64,000 nt of DNA from Nesterenkonia sphaerica (GTDB lineage Bacteria; Actinomycetota; Actinomycetes; Actinomycetales; Micrococcaceae): NCBI RefSeq assembly GCF_005771565.1, contig NZ_VAWA01000009.1:1-64000 (forward strand). The letters are read 5' to 3'. The notes under the pieces are model-generated. The model saw only the letters and a program-made list of their open reading frames with translations, was not told the DNA's origin and searched no databases. Position numbers and translations under genes: made by a program. Positions 28,009-38,385 of this stretch are shown here, piece by piece. Positions within the stretch are counted from its first letter, which is position 1, and the number at the start of each line of letters is the position of its first letter.

Positions 28009-30948
28009 TTAGCAACTGTGCTGGGCCACACGGGCAGCGCTCAGCAGCGGGGCCAGAAACCTGCCGGTGTGGGACCCGGTCTCCTCATGCGCTTCAGCGA
28101 GCGTCTCGGGGACCCCTTCTGCAATGATTCTGCCGCCGCCGGAGCCACCCTCGGGCCCAAGGTCGATCACCCAGTCCGCCGATTTCACCACGTCCAGGTT
28201 GTGCTCGATCGTGAGCACCGTGTTGCCCTTGTCCACCAGGCCCTGCAGCACCCCGAGCAGCTTGCGGATGTCCTCGAAGTGCAGCCCGGTGGTGGGTTCG
28301 TCCAGCACGTAGATGGAACGGCCATTGGACCGTTTCTGCAGCTCGGAGGCCAGTTTCACCCGCTGCGCCTCCCCTCCGGAGAGGGTGGTGGCGGACTGGC
28401 CCAGCCGCACGTAGCCCAGGCCCACCTCCACCAGCGTGTTGAGGTGCCGTGCGATGGGGGCGAACGCGGAGAAGAACTCGGCGGCGACCTCGATGGGCAT
28501 GTCCAACACGTCGGCGATCGACTTGCCCTTGTAGAGGATCTCCAGGGTCTCCCGGTTGTAACGCGCCCCCTGGCAGACTTCGCAGGGCACATAGACATCG
28601 GGGAGGAAGTTCATCTCAATCTTGAGCGTGCCGTCACCCGAACACGCCTCGCAGCGTCCGCCCTTGATGTTGAAGCTGAACCGCCCCGGCTGATACCCGC
28701 GTGTCTTGGCCTCTGGGGTGGAGGCGAAGAGTTTGCGGATGTGGTCGAAGACCCCGGTGTAGGTCGCGGGATTGGACCGAGGCGTGCGTCCGATCGGGCT
28801 TTGGTCGACTTGGATGATCTTGTCGAGGTGATCGGCGACGCCGTCGATGCGGCGATGCCGCCCGGGCACCTGGCGTGCCTTGTTGAGGCGGTTGGCCAGC
28901 GCCTTCGACAGGATCTCGTTGATCAGGGTGGACTTTCCGGAGCCCGAGACCCCGGTCACGGCAAGGAAGAGGCCCAGCGGGATGTCGACGCTGACATTGT
29001 CCAGGTTGTTCTCCGTCGCCTCCACTATCCGCAGCTTCCGCTGCGGGTCGACCGGCCGTCGCTCACCCGGTACTGGAATGCTCCGGCGACCCGCGAGGTA
29101 GTCCCCGGTGATGGAGTCTTCATTGGCCCGCAGCCCCGCTACCGATCCGGAGTGGACAATGCTGCCGCCGCGCTCGCCAGCCCCGGGACCGATATCCACG
29201 ATCCAGTCAGCCTCTTCGATCGTGTCCTCGTCGTGTTCGACGACGATGAGCGTATTGCCAAGGTCACGCAACCGCGTCAGTGTCTGGATGAGCCGGGCAT
29301 TGTCGCGCTGGTGGAGGCCGATCGACGGTTCGTCCAGGACGTAGAGCACTCCCACCAGCCCGGAGCCGATCTGCGTCGCGAGCCGGATCCGCTGAGCCTC
29401 TCCGCCGGAGAGGGTCCCAGCCGCCCGCTCCAAATTGAGGTAGTTCAGGCCCACATCCAGCAGAAACTGCAGCCGCGCGTCGATCTCTTTGAGCACCTGG
29501 TCTGCGATCTTCGCATCGCGCGCCGAGAGCTTCAGCCCGTGGAAGAACGCGGCGCACTCGTCCAACGGCAGCCGTGCGACTTCCGCAATGGACCGGCCCT
29601 CCACGAGCACCGAAAGCACCGCCGGATTCAGCCGCTGACCCGAGCACGCCGGACAGGGTATCTGCCGCATGTACTGTTCGTAACGGTCCCGGGCGTTGTC
29701 GGACTCGACCTCTTCGTGCTTGCGCTCGATATAGGCCAGCACACCCTCAAACCCGCTGGTGTAGCGCCGCTCCCGGCCCCACCGGTTCCGGTAGGAGACC
29801 TTGACCTTGAAGTTGCGTCCGCGCAGCAGCGCCTTCTGCACTTTCGGGGTGAGGTCTCTCCAGGGCGTGCTGACCGAGAACTTCAACTCCTCGGTGAGAC
29901 CCTCAATGATGCGTACCCAGTACTTCTTGGTCTCCGCCCCCATGGCCCAGGGCGCGATCGCCCCGTCCCGAATGGAGAGGGAGTCATCGGGCACCACCAG
30001 GTCAGGGTCCACCTCCAGTCGGGAGCCGATGCCGGAGCAGACATCACAGGCGCCGAACGGAGAGTTGAAGCTGAAGGTGCGCGGCTCGATCTCATCGATA
30101 GGCAGCGGATGCTCATTCGGGCACGCAAGATTTTCACTGAACGTCCGGTACTTGGGGCCGGTCAGCCCGTCCGGAACCCGTGAACGGTCAGCAGGCTCCC
30201 CGGTGGAGTCCAGGTCCACCAGGTCGATGACCACCCGACCGTCAGCCTGTTTGAGTGCCGTCTCTATGGAGTCCGTCAGACGCTGGCGTATCCCGTCCCG
30301 GATGACGAGCCGGTCGATGACCACGTCCACCGAGTGCTTGAACTGTTTCTCCAGGTGCGGCGGATCGTTGAGCTGGATCAGCTCATCGTCAACCACGGCG
30401 CGGGAGAACCCTGCCCCCGCCAGCTCCCGAAAGAGGTCTTTGAACTCCCCTTTCCGCTCCCGCACCACCGGGGCGAGGACCTGGAAGCGTGTGCCTTCGG
30501 GGAAGCTGAGGATCTGGTCCACGATCTGCTGCGGTGTCTGCCGGTCAATCTTCTCTCCGCACTCCGGGCAGTGCGGGACCCCGATGCGCGCCCACAGGAG
30601 GCGCAGGTAGTCATGGATTTCGGTGACCGTGCCCACCGTGGATCGCGGATTCCGTGAGGTGGACTTCTGGTCGATGGACACCGCCGGGGAGAGCCCCTCA
30701 ATGAAGTCGATGTCGGGCTTGTCGACGCGCCCCAGGAACTGCCGAGCATAGGCAGAGAGTGATTCCACATAGCGGCGCTGTCCCTCGGCGAAAATGGTGT
30801 CGAACGCCAGCGACGATTTCCCGGAGCCGGAGAGCCCGGTGAAGACGATGAATGAGTTGCGGGGCAGCTCAACCCCGACATTCTTCAGGTTGTGCTCGCG
30901 TGCCCCTTGGACAACAATCTCAGTGGCTTCGGCTCGGGTTTCAGGCAC
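28009..30948 (-). CDS. uvrA: Excinuclease ABC subunit A
   Basis: A 979-residue damage-sensing ATPase. It contains two ABC modules (Walker [18 protein letters not shown] near residue 35 and [17 protein letters not shown] near 660), [10 protein letters not shown] signatures, and zinc-binding pairs CPECGEK, CDVCSG, CPACSG, CEACSG and CEVCQG. GTG 30948 is chosen because TACACT lies seven bases upstream, the leaderless signature, and homology begins there. A LexA-type box lies 18 bases farther upstream, so it is probably SOS-induced. It is divergent from the MBL-fold gene. Confidence 0.97.
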   Translation of the reverse strand: MPETRAEATEIVVQGAREHNLKNVGVELPRNSFIVFTGLSGSGKSSLAFDTIFAEGQRRYVESLSAYARQFLGRVDKPDIDFIEGLSPAVSIDQKSTSRNPRSTVGTVTEIHDYLRLLWARIGVPHCPECGEKIDRQTPQQIVDQILSFPEGTRFQVLAPVVRERKGEFKDLFRELAGAGFSRAVVDDELIQLNDPPHLEKQFKHSVDVVIDRLVIRDGIRQRLTDSIETALKQADGRVVIDLVDLDSTGEPADRSRVPDGLTGPKYRTFSENLACPNEHPLPIDEIEPRTFSFNSPFGACDVCSGIGSRLEVDPDLVVPDDSLSIRDGAIAPWAMGAETKKYWVRIIEGLTEELKFSVSTPWRDLTPKVQKALLRGRNFKVKVSYRNRWGRERRYTSGFEGVLAYIERKHEEVESDNARDRYEQYMRQIPCPACSGQRLNPAVLSVLVEGRSIAEVARLPLDECAAFFHGLKLSARDAKIADQVLKEIDARLQFLLDVGLNYLNLERAAGTLSGGEAQRIRLATQIGSGLVGVLYVLDEPSIGLHQRDNARLIQTLTRLRDLGNTLIVVEHDEDTIEEADWIVDIGPGAGERGGSIVHSGSVAGLRANEDSITGDYLAGRRSIPVPGERRPVDPQRKLRIVEATENNLDNVSVDIPLGLFLAVTGVSGSGKSTLINEILSKALANRLNKARQVPGRHRRIDGVADHLDKIIQVDQSPIGRTPRSNPATYTGVFDHIRKLFASTPEAKTRGYQPGRFSFNIKGGRCEACSGDGTLKIEMNFLPDVYVPCEVCQGARYNRETLEILYKGKSIADVLDMPIEVAAEFFSAFAPIARHLNTLVEVGLGYVRLGQSATTLSGGEAQRVKLASELQKRSNGRSIYVLDEPTTGLHFEDIRKLLGVLQGLVDKGNTVLTIEHNLDVVKSADWVIDLGPEGGSGGGRIIAEGVPETLAEAHEETGSHTGRFLAPLLSAARVAQHSC

Positions 30949-30955
30949 GGGCTCA

Positions 30956-30992
30956 AGTGTAAGCCCGACCCCGAATTCGAACAAGTGTTCTA
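30956..30992 (-). promoter_or_regulatory. LexA box and leaderless promoter of uvrA
   Basis: GAAC-AAGT-GTTC at 30979-30990, extended as TCGAACAAGTGTTCTA, matches the actinobacterial/Gram-positive SOS box. The candidate -10 (TACACT on the minus strand, 30956-30961) is 7 bases from the GTG. The box therefore covers the -35 region, suited to LexA repression. Confidence 0.85.
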
Positions 30993-31054
30993 TCTCACGT
31001 CGGCGTCCCCGGCCGACCCTTGAGCCGTCCTGCCCTGGGCATAGACTGGGACGC

Positions 31055-31720
31055 ATGGCTCCGGACAATTCCTTGATCTATGACTTGCCCGCAGTGACCC
31101 TTCGGCGCATCGCCGTCAGTGACATGAGTAATAATGTCTATCTGCTCACGGCGAAGAAGACGGGCGTGCAGGTGCTGATTGACGCCGCGGACGACCCCGC
31201 GGCGATCCGCTCCATGGTGGAGGCGGCCATCGGCGACACACCCTGCTCCCCGCGGCTGGAGGCGGTGCTCACCACCCATCGGCACTGGGACCACATTCGC
31301 GCCCTGGCGGATTTTGCCGCCGAGGGGGTGGAACTTGCCGCCGGCGCACCAGACGCTGACAGCATTGAGGCTGAGCAGAGCGTGACCATCAACCGCCGGC
31401 TTGAGCATGGCACCACAGTCAGCTATGACGGCATCGGGCTGGAGGTCCTTCACCTGCGCGGGCACACCCCCGGGTCGGTGGCCTTCGTCTGCCGGGTGGA
31501 GGATGGACCCACCCACATCTTCAGCGGAGATTCGCTGTTCCCCGGCGGAGTGGGCAAGACCTGGAGCAGCGAAGACTTCCAGCAGCTCATCGGCGACGTC
31601 GAGTCCAGAATTTTTGACCAGTTCGACGACGACACCATCATCCACCCCGGACACGGTGCTCCCACCACACTGGGTGCCGAGCGCCCCAAGCTCGCCGAAT
31701 GGCGGGAACGCGGTTGGTGA
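31055..31720 (+). CDS. Metallo-beta-lactamase-fold hydrolase
   Basis: A 221-residue MBL-fold protein. The zinc motif THRHWDH is near residue 75, RGHTPGS near 142, the bridging aspartate in FSGDSLF near 163, and the last histidine in PGHG near 200. This is the glyoxalase II-like set. Genes like this commonly flank uvrA in actinobacteria, but the substrate is unknown; hydroxyacylglutathione is unlikely because actinobacteria use mycothiol. TAGACT seven bases before the ATG indicates a leaderless transcript. Its stop overlaps the helicase start by four bases. Confidence 0.92.
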   Translation: MAPDNSLIYDLPAVTLRRIAVSDMSNNVYLLTAKKTGVQVLIDAADDPAAIRSMVEAAIGDTPCSPRLEAVLTTHRHWDHIRALADFAAEGVELAAGAPDADSIEAEQSVTINRRLEHGTTVSYDGIGLEVLHLRGHTPGSVAFVCRVEDGPTHIFSGDSLFPGGVGKTWSSEDFQQLIGDVESRIFDQFDDDTIIHPGHGAPTTLGAERPKLAEWRERGW

Positions 31721-34332
31721 CACCACCGGCAGCGACGGCAGCAACTCTGCAGGTTCCCGGCTCCTGGAGCACTCCTGCGCCCGAAGAGCTCTTCGCCACC
31801 TTCCGGGAGTGGGCGGCAGGGCAAGGGCTGAGCCTGTATCCGGCCCAGGAAGACGCCATTCTGGAGCTGGCGGACTCGCACCACGTCATCATGGCCACAC
31901 CCACCGGGTCCGGAAAGTCGTTGGTGGCGCTGGCGGCCCATTTCTTCGCTCTGGCCAGGGGCCAGCGCACGGTGTACACAGCACCGATCAAGGCGCTCGT
32001 GAGTGAGAAATTCTTCTCTTTGGTGCGGGTCTTCGGTCCTGCGAACGTGGGAATGGTCACTGGCGACTCCGCAGTGAATGCCGGGGCTCCCATTATCTGC
32101 TGCACTGCGGAGATTCTGGCCAATGAGGCGCTGCGCGACGGCGCAGCAGCCGACCTGGGTCCGGTGGTGATGGATGAGTTCCACTTCTATGCAGACCCGC
32201 ACCGGGGCTGGGCGTGGCAGGTGCCGCTGATTGAGCTGCCGCAGGCACAGTTCCTGCTCATGTCCGCCACCCTGGGAGATACAGCGCGCTTCGAGCGCCG
32301 CATCGCGGATCGGACCGGCCGTGACGTCGTCGTTGTTTCTTCAGCCCAGCGCCCGGTGCCGCTGGCCTTTGAATACTCCACTACGGCGTTGGTTGAGAAG
32401 CTGGAGGAGCTCGCTGCCCACCAGCTGGCACCGGTGTACGTGGTGCACTTCTCGCAGCGCGAGGCCGCGGAGCAGGCCGCCGGGCTGATGAGCCTGAACC
32501 TGTTGTCCAAGGCGGAGCGCGAGCAGCTGAGCGAACGGCTCAAGACGTTCCGCTTCGCCAAGGGGTACGGCCAGACCCTTGCCCGGCTGCTCAAGTCCGG
32601 CGTGGGCGTCCACCACGCAGGGATGCTGCCGAAGTACCGCCGGTTGGTCGAACAGTTGGCCCAAGAAGGCCTGCTGAAGGTCATCTCGGGCACCGACACG
32701 CTGGGAGTGGGCATCAATGTGCCGATTCGCACCGTGCTGCTGAGCGGGCTGTCGAAGTACGACGGCACCCGGGTCCGGCAGCTCAACGCCCGCGAATTCC
32801 ATCAGATCGCCGGACGCGCCGGCCGGGCCGGGTTCGACACTCAGGGCACTGTGGTGGTCCAGGCTCCGGAGCATGTCATTGAGAATGCGGCCGCTGCCCG
32901 CAAGCTGGAGGCCAAACACGGCGGCGACGAGACCAAGCTCGCTCAGGCGCTGAAGTCCAAGCCCAAGAAGAAGCCCCCGGAGGGGTTCGTCTCGTGGAGT
33001 GAGAAGACCTTCGACAAGCTGATGGGGGCAGACCCGGATCCCATGGTCTCCCGGATGAAGGTCACCTATGCCATGGTCCTGCACATCCTCAACCGGCCGG
33101 AGGATCCCATCACCGCCATGCGCCGGCTGATCACGAACTCGGACGAGACTCCGGTGCGGCAGGCTCAGCTGCAGCGCCAGGCATTGCAGATCTTGCGGGA
33201 ACTCCTGGCTGCCGGGGTGCTGGAGAAGTTGGAAGAACCGGGTGAAGACGGCCGGACCGTGGATCTGACCATCGAGCTGCAGGACGATTTTGCGCTCAAC
33301 CAACCGCTGGCGCCCTTCGCCGTGGCCGCGCTTGAGCTGCTGGACCCCGAGTCTGAGACGTACGCGCTGGAGGTGATCAGTGTCATCGAGTCCATTCTGG
33401 AGACGCCGTATCAGGTGACCGGCGCGCAGGTGAAACGGATCAAATCCGAGCGACTCGCCGAACTGAAGGCCGAGGGCGTCGACTACACCGAACGGATGCG
33501 CATTCTCGATGAGCTGACACATCCGCAGCCGCTGGCGGAACTTCTCGAGCAGCAGTTCGAGGTCTACCGGGCTGCTGCCCCGTGGGTGGCCGATTATGAG
33601 CTGCAGCCGAAGTCGGTGGTCCGGGACATGATTGAGCGGGCTTTCACGTTCATCGACGCGGTCAACTACTACGGTCTGGCCCGCAGCGAGGGTGTGCTGC
33701 TGCGCTACCTCACCGACGCCTACCGGGCGCTGCGCCAGACGGTTCCTGCCGCAAAGGTGACCCCGGAACTCGAGGACCTCCTGGAGTGGCTCGGTGAGGT
33801 GATCCGGCAGACCGACTCCTCGCTGCTGGAGGAGTGGGAACGGATGGCCGCCGGGGAGGACCCCGAGAAGCTCGCCGAATGGGACCGGCAGCGTGCCCAA
33901 GACGTGGAGTCAGCTCCCCCGGCGGGTTTCACCGGGAATGAGCGGGCGTTTGCCGTGGTGGTGCGCAACGCAATGTTCCGCCGGGCAGAGCTGTTCGCCC
34001 AGGAGAAGGAGGAGGCGCTGGCCGCCCTTCAGCGAGAACATGCCCCGAGGTCCGAGTGGGCGTCCCCCGAACGCTGGGGTGAGGCACTGGACACGTTCTT
34101 CAATGAGTACGAGGACGTCTATGTTGACGCTCAGGCGCGCAGCGCCGAGTTCTTCCGGTTGAGCAAGAATCCCGCCGACAGGCCCGGCTTCTGGCACGCC
34201 GTGCAGGTCCTCGACGATAACGAGGGCAACCGTGACTGGGGTATCCACGCCTGGATAGATCTCGCCGCATCGGACGAGGCAGAGGCGGCGGTGATCACGG
34301 TGGACCACGTCGGTGAGCTGCGAGCTCCATGA
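31717..34332 (+). CDS. DEAD/DEAH-box helicase with DUF3516 domain
   Basis: A superfamily 2 helicase of about 871 residues. Motif I is [14 protein letters not shown] near residue 60, motif [18 protein letters not shown] near 155, SAT in LLMSATLGD, and motif [12 protein letters not shown] near 365. The large C-terminal DUF3516 region is typical of actinobacteria and its role is undefined; the helicase core is like Ski2/Mtr4 and HelY. GTG 31717 gives a 4-base overlap with the MBL gene; ATG 31699 is an alternative. It is probably an RNA or branched-DNA helicase, which sequence alone cannot separate. Confidence 0.92.
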   Translation: MTPPAATAATLQVPGSWSTPAPEELFATFREWAAGQGLSLYPAQEDAILELADSHHVIMATPTGSGKSLVALAAHFFALARGQRTVYTAPIKALVSEKFFSLVRVFGPANVGMVTGDSAVNAGAPIICCTAEILANEALRDGAAADLGPVVMDEFHFYADPHRGWAWQVPLIELPQAQFLLMSATLGDTARFERRIADRTGRDVVVVSSAQRPVPLAFEYSTTALVEKLEELAAHQLAPVYVVHFSQREAAEQAAGLMSLNLLSKAEREQLSERLKTFRFAKGYGQTLARLLKSGVGVHHAGMLPKYRRLVEQLAQEGLLKVISGTDTLGVGINVPIRTVLLSGLSKYDGTRVRQLNAREFHQIAGRAGRAGFDTQGTVVVQAPEHVIENAAAARKLEAKHGGDETKLAQALKSKPKKKPPEGFVSWSEKTFDKLMGADPDPMVSRMKVTYAMVLHILNRPEDPITAMRRLITNSDETPVRQAQLQRQALQILRELLAAGVLEKLEEPGEDGRTVDLTIELQDDFALNQPLAPFAVAALELLDPESETYALEVISVIESILETPYQVTGAQVKRIKSERLAELKAEGVDYTERMRILDELTHPQPLAELLEQQFEVYRAAAPWVADYELQPKSVVRDMIERAFTFIDAVNYYGLARSEGVLLRYLTDAYRALRQTVPAAKVTPELEDLLEWLGEVIRQTDSSLLEEWERMAAGEDPEKLAEWDRQRAQDVESAPPAGFTGNERAFAVVVRNAMFRRAELFAQEKEEALAALQREHAPRSEWASPERWGEALDTFFNEYEDVYVDAQARSAEFFRLSKNPADRPGFWHAVQVLDDNEGNRDWGIHAWIDLAASDEAEAAVITVDHVGELRAP

Positions 34333-35612
34333 CCACCCGGCAGCTGCTGGACGGCACTCGCCTCACTGAGCATTGGGTGACTGCTCCCTTGGACTGGTCC
34401 GACCCGCATGGTGAGCAGCTTCAGGTCTTCGCCCGTGAGTTCATCGGCCCCAACGCAGTGGCCAAAGGCGAGCTCCATGTCGAGAGTCTCCCTTACCTGC
34501 TGTTCCTCCAAGGGGGACCCGGCGGCAGAGGAAGCCGCCCCGCCAAGCTCAGCGGGTGGATGGCGGACCTGGCGCAGGACTTCCGCATCATCATGCTGGA
34601 TCAGCGCGGCACCGGCCTGTCCTCACGCGTGGACCGGCACAGCCTCTGCGCTCGGGGGACGCCGGAGCAGCAGGCCGCCTACCTGCGCAACTTCCGCGCT
34701 GACTCCATTGTGCGCGACGCCGAGGCGCTGCGTGAACAGCTCGGCATCCGCTCCTGGACAGTCTTCGGGCAGAGCTACGGGGGGTTCTGCACCCTGACCT
34801 ACCTCTCCTTGGCTCCGCACTGCATGGACCGGGCACTCATCACCGGCGGGCTTCCGCCCCTGGAGGGGCACCCCGACCGGCTCTACCGCCGGACCTACCG
34901 CCGCATGGCCCGCCGCAACACCGAATACTTCGACCGTTTCCCGGAGGACCGGGAACGACTGGATGCGGTCTTCGACCACCTGCGACGGCACCGGGTTCAG
35001 CTGCCCGACACCTCTCCCCTGACACCGATGCGGCTACAGCTGCTCGGCCTGGAGCTCGGCGGCAATACGAAGGCCGACTCCCTGCACTACCTCCTGGAAG
35101 AAGCCTTCACCGGGGGCAGGCTCTCCGACGTCTTCCTGACCGAGGTCGGACACCGGATCAGCTTCGCCAGCAATCCGATGTACGCGCTGATGCACGAATC
35201 CATCTACGGACTGCCCGGCGAGGGACCGACAGACTGGTCCGCTGAGCGGGTGCTGCCGGAGTTCCCGGAGTTCTCCACCGCCGACGAATCGCCGCTGCTG
35301 ACCGGCGAGATGATCTTTCGCTCTCACCTGGAGCTGGACCCGATGCTCGCACCACTGAGCGCCACAGCCGAGGCGCTGGCGGCAGTGGACGATTGGGGCC
35401 CGCTCTACGATCTGACGCAGCTGGCCCACAATGAGGTGCCGGTGGCGGCGTGCGTCTACACCGACGACGTCTTCGTGGACCGGGACCTGTCCTGGGAGAC
35501 CGCCGCCCGGGTGGGACAGCTGAGCGTCTATGAGACCGCCGAGTTCCACCATGACGGGATCCACGATGACGGTCCCGCCATCCTGCGCGAGCTGCTGCGC
35601 CGCACCGAGTGA
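34329..35612 (+). CDS. Alpha/beta hydrolase, prolyl aminopeptidase-like
   Basis: A 427-residue serine hydrolase of the proline iminopeptidase group (peptidase family S33). The oxyanion-hole motif LFLQGGPGGRGSRP is near residue 60, the DQRGTG motif near 97, and the nucleophile serine in GQSYGGF near 146. Expected acid and histidine partners lie in the C-terminal part (VYTDDVFVD and the HHDGIHDDGPA segment). Its ATG overlaps the helicase stop by four bases, so translation is coupled. It converges on uvrB. Confidence 0.9.
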   Translation: MTTRQLLDGTRLTEHWVTAPLDWSDPHGEQLQVFAREFIGPNAVAKGELHVESLPYLLFLQGGPGGRGSRPAKLSGWMADLAQDFRIIMLDQRGTGLSSRVDRHSLCARGTPEQQAAYLRNFRADSIVRDAEALREQLGIRSWTVFGQSYGGFCTLTYLSLAPHCMDRALITGGLPPLEGHPDRLYRRTYRRMARRNTEYFDRFPEDRERLDAVFDHLRRHRVQLPDTSPLTPMRLQLLGLELGGNTKADSLHYLLEEAFTGGRLSDVFLTEVGHRISFASNPMYALMHESIYGLPGEGPTDWSAERVLPEFPEFSTADESPLLTGEMIFRSHLELDPMLAPLSATAEALAAVDDWGPLYDLTQLAHNEVPVAACVYTDDVFVDRDLSWETAARVGQLSVYETAEFHHDGIHDDGPAILRELLRRTE

Positions 35613-35621
35613 CCGGCGGCG

Positions 35622-37754
35622 CTACTCGGCCGTCTGGATGGCGCGCAACTCCCGCTTGAGGTCGCCGAGCTCATCGCGGAGCCGGGCAGCAAGTTCGAAG
35701 TTCAGATTCTCCGCCGCCCGGTGCATCTGTTCGGTCAGCTGGGCAATCAGGTCTGCGGTGTCCTGGGCCGGAGTCTGCGCGGCAAGACTGGGCGCAGTCG
35801 GCTCCTGACCCGGGGCGTCGTCGTCCTCTCGGTGGAATCCGGTGAATCCCCGGTGACCCTTGCCGTACTGGAACCCGGTGGCCAGTCCGCCCATCCCCTG
35901 CAGGAGGTCCGCGGTGTCTGCGTCTTCCCGGGCCAGCTGGTCGGTGATGTCGGCGATCTTCTTCACCAGCGGCGCCGGGTCAATCCCGTGCTCCCGGTTG
36001 TGCGCAATCTGCCGCTGGCGGCGCCGTTCGGTCTCGTCAATGGCCCTCCGCATGGAGTCGGTGATCTTGTCGGCGTACATGTGGACTTCACCGTGGAGGT
36101 TTCTGGCCGCCCGGCCGATGGTCTGGATGAGGCTGGTGGTGGACCGGAGGAAACCCTCCTTGTCAGCATCCAGAATGGCCACCAGAGAGACCTCGGGGAG
36201 ATCGAGGCCCTCCCGCAGCAGGTTGATCCCGACGACCACATCGAAGGTTCCCTTGCGCAGCTCCCGAAGGATCTCGATCCGTTTGAGAGTGTCGACATCC
36301 GAGTGCAGGTACTCCACCTTGACCCCATGCTCCAGCAGGTACTCGGTGAGGTCCTCTGCCATGCGCTTGGTCAGGGTGGTGACCAGGGTTCTCTCATTGC
36401 GCTCGGACCGGGTTCTGATCTCGTGGAGCAGGTCATCAATCTGACCCCGGGTGGGTTTGACCTCAATCTTGGGATCCACCAGACCGGTGGGCCGGATGAT
36501 CTGCTCGACGACGCCGTCGGACTGTCCCAGCTCATAGTTGCCGGGAGTGGCCGAGAGGTAGACGGTCTGACCGATGCGCTCCAGGAACTCGTCCCACTTC
36601 AGCGGGCGGTTGTCCATGGCCGAGGGCAGCCTGAATCCATGCTCCACCAGAGTGCGCTTCCGCGACATATCCCCTTCATACATGCCGCCGATCTGCGGGA
36701 TGGTGACGTGGGACTCGTCAACGATGAGCACGAAATCGTCGGGGAAATAGTCCAGCAGGCAGTGCGGGGCGGAGCCGGCAGGCCGGCCGTCGATGTGCCG
36801 GGAGTAGTTCTCGATGCCATTGCAGAAGCCCATCTGCTGCATCATCTCCAGGTCATAGGTGGTGCGCATCCGCAGCCGCTGGGCCTCCAGCAGCTTGTTC
36901 TGCGCCTCCAGCTCCTGGAGCCGTTCACGCAGCTCGTCCTCAATGGCGGCGATCGCCTTGGCCATCCGGTCCTCCCCGGCCACATAGTGGCTCGCCGGGA
37001 AGATGTACATCTCCTCCTCCTCGCGAACCAGCGTGCCGGTCAGCGGGTGCAGGGTTTGGATGGCCTCGATCTCATCGCCGAAGAACTCGATGCGCACCGC
37101 GAGCTCCTCATACATCGGGATGATCTCCACCGTGTCTCCGCGCACACGGAAGGTCCCCCGGTGGAAGTCGGTGTCGTTGCGCACATATTGCATGTTGACG
37201 AACCGGCGCAGCAGTTCGTCCCGGTCCACCACCTGCCCGCGCCGCAGGGAGACCATCTGGGCGATGTACTCCTCGGGTGTGCCCAGGCCGTAGATGCATG
37301 AGACAGTGGCCACGACGACGGTGTCGCGCCGAGTCAGCAGCGCGTTCGTCGCTGAGTGGCGCAACCGCTCCACCTCTTCGTTGATGGAGCTGTCCTTCTC
37401 AATGAACGTGTCAGTCTGCGGCACGTAGGCTTCAGGCTGGTAGTAGTCGTAGTAGGAGACGAAGTACTCCACCGCGTTGTGCGGCAGCAGTTCGCGAAAC
37501 TCATTGGCCAGCTGCGCAGCCAGGGTCTTGTTCTGCACCATGATCAGCGTGGGGCGCTGCAGCCGTTCGATCAACCAGGCAGCGGTCGCGGACTTCCCCG
37601 TTCCGGTGGCACCCATCAGCACCACGTCCTTCTCGCCGCCCTCCACCCGCTCAGCCAGCTCCTCGATCGCTTGCGGCTGGTCGCCCGACGGCTGATACGG
37701 ACTCTCCACAGTGAACGGCGCGACAGTGCGGGAGATCTTCGGGGCGAGACTCAT
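35622..37754 (-). CDS. uvrB: Excinuclease ABC subunit B
   Basis: A 710-residue helicase-like subunit that opens DNA at lesions. Walker A is [17 protein letters not shown] near residue 47, the beta-hairpin YYQPEAYVP near 107, [12 protein letters not shown] near 345, and a C-terminal UVR domain ([20 protein letters not shown]) for UvrC contact. A 50-residue acidic, low-complexity insert precedes the UVR domain. TAGACT seven bases before the ATG indicates a leaderless transcript. The LexA box overlaps its -35 region and lies in the end of coaE. Confidence 0.97.
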   Translation of the reverse strand: MSLAPKISRTVAPFTVESPYQPSGDQPQAIEELAERVEGGEKDVVLMGATGTGKSATAAWLIERLQRPTLIMVQNKTLAAQLANEFRELLPHNAVEYFVSYYDYYQPEAYVPQTDTFIEKDSSINEEVERLRHSATNALLTRRDTVVVATVSCIYGLGTPEEYIAQMVSLRRGQVVDRDELLRRFVNMQYVRNDTDFHRGTFRVRGDTVEIIPMYEELAVRIEFFGDEIEAIQTLHPLTGTLVREEEEMYIFPASHYVAGEDRMAKAIAAIEDELRERLQELEAQNKLLEAQRLRMRTTYDLEMMQQMGFCNGIENYSRHIDGRPAGSAPHCLLDYFPDDFVLIVDESHVTIPQIGGMYEGDMSRKRTLVEHGFRLPSAMDNRPLKWDEFLERIGQTVYLSATPGNYELGQSDGVVEQIIRPTGLVDPKIEVKPTRGQIDDLLHEIRTRSERNERTLVTTLTKRMAEDLTEYLLEHGVKVEYLHSDVDTLKRIEILRELRKGTFDVVVGINLLREGLDLPEVSLVAILDADKEGFLRSTTSLIQTIGRAARNLHGEVHMYADKITDSMRRAIDETERRRQRQIAHNREHGIDPAPLVKKIADITDQLAREDADTADLLQGMGGLATGFQYGKGHRGFTGFHREDDDAPGQEPTAPSLAAQTPAQDTADLIAQLTEQMHRAAENLNFELAARLRDELGDLKRELRAIQTAE

Positions 37755-37761
37755 GAGGGGT

Positions 37762-37794
37762 AGTCTACGCCCCCGTCATCGAATACGTGTTCGA
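37762..37794 (-). promoter_or_regulatory. LexA box and leaderless promoter of uvrB
   Basis: TCGAATACGTGTTCGA at 37779-37794 is a near-perfect palindrome with the GAAC-N4-GTTC layout (one mismatch, GAAT). The minus-strand -10 TAGACT (plus 37762-37767) is 7 bases from the ATG, so the box covers the -35 site. It lies inside the last codons of coaE. Confidence 0.8.
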
Positions 37795-38381
37795 AGCTGC
37801 TCCCAGAGACGGTCAGTCTGGGCGTAGAGCTCCTCGAGAGTCCCGGAGTTGTCCAGCACCACATCGGCCGCTGCGGCCCGCTCCTCATCCGTGGTCTGCG
37901 CCCGGATCCGCAGCTGGGCCTCACGGCGGCGCATCCCCCGGTCCTCAGTCATCCTGCGCAGTCGCTCCGATTCAGGGGCCTGCACCACCACCAGCACGTC
38001 GAACCGTTTCTGCTGCCCGGTCTCCACCAGGAGCGGTATGTCCTCCACCACCACCGACCCCTCGGGCGCCGCCTCGCGCTTGCGGGCGGCGGCGGCTCGG
38101 ACTTTGGGGTGGATGATGGCGTTGAGTCGCCTCAGGGACTCCTCGTTGTCGAAGACCCGCTGGCCCAGGGCCGGACGGTCCAAGGAACCGTCGGCGGCGA
38201 GGACCTCCGGACCGAATTCCTCGACGATCTGCGTCAATCCCTCGGTGCCGACGTCGACCACTTCGCGGGCAAGCTGGTCGGCGTCGATGATGACTGCGCC
38301 GTGCTCGGCCAGCCGGCGGGACACTGCGGACTTCCCGGAGGCGATGCCCCCGGTGAGCCCCACATGGAGAATACGGGCCAT
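37776..38381 (-). CDS. coaE: Dephospho-CoA kinase
   Basis: A 201-residue P-loop kinase doing the last step of coenzyme A synthesis. It begins MARILHVGLTGGIASGKSAV, with Walker A at residues 9-17. It has IDADQLAREVV near 30, and the lid region RMTEDRGMRRREAQLRI. It is the normal bacterial length; no extra C-terminal domain is present, unlike some mycobacterial CoaE. The start is four bases after the BCCT transporter stop, which indicates co-transcription. coaD is 16 kb away. Confidence 0.95.
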   Translation of the reverse strand: MARILHVGLTGGIASGKSAVSRRLAEHGAVIIDADQLAREVVDVGTEGLTQIVEEFGPEVLAADGSLDRPALGQRVFDNEESLRRLNAIIHPKVRAAAARKREAAPEGSVVVEDIPLLVETGQQKRFDVLVVVQAPESERLRRMTEDRGMRRREAQLRIRAQTTDEERAAAADVVLDNSGTLEELYAQTDRLWEQLRTRIR

Positions 38382-38385
38382 GAGC

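Noticed and set aside
27976-30183. Long plus-strand open frame opposite uvrA
   Set aside because: It mirrors the uvrA coding strand and its translation has no family motif; a codon-bias shadow in high-GC DNA.
30794-31054. N-terminal extension of the MBL-fold gene
   Set aside because: It would overlap the uvrA coding start and LexA box, and TAGACT plus ATG at 31055 give a better start.
35721-37301. Plus-strand open frame opposite uvrB
   Set aside because: Antisense shadow; uvrB carries all family motifs in its frame.
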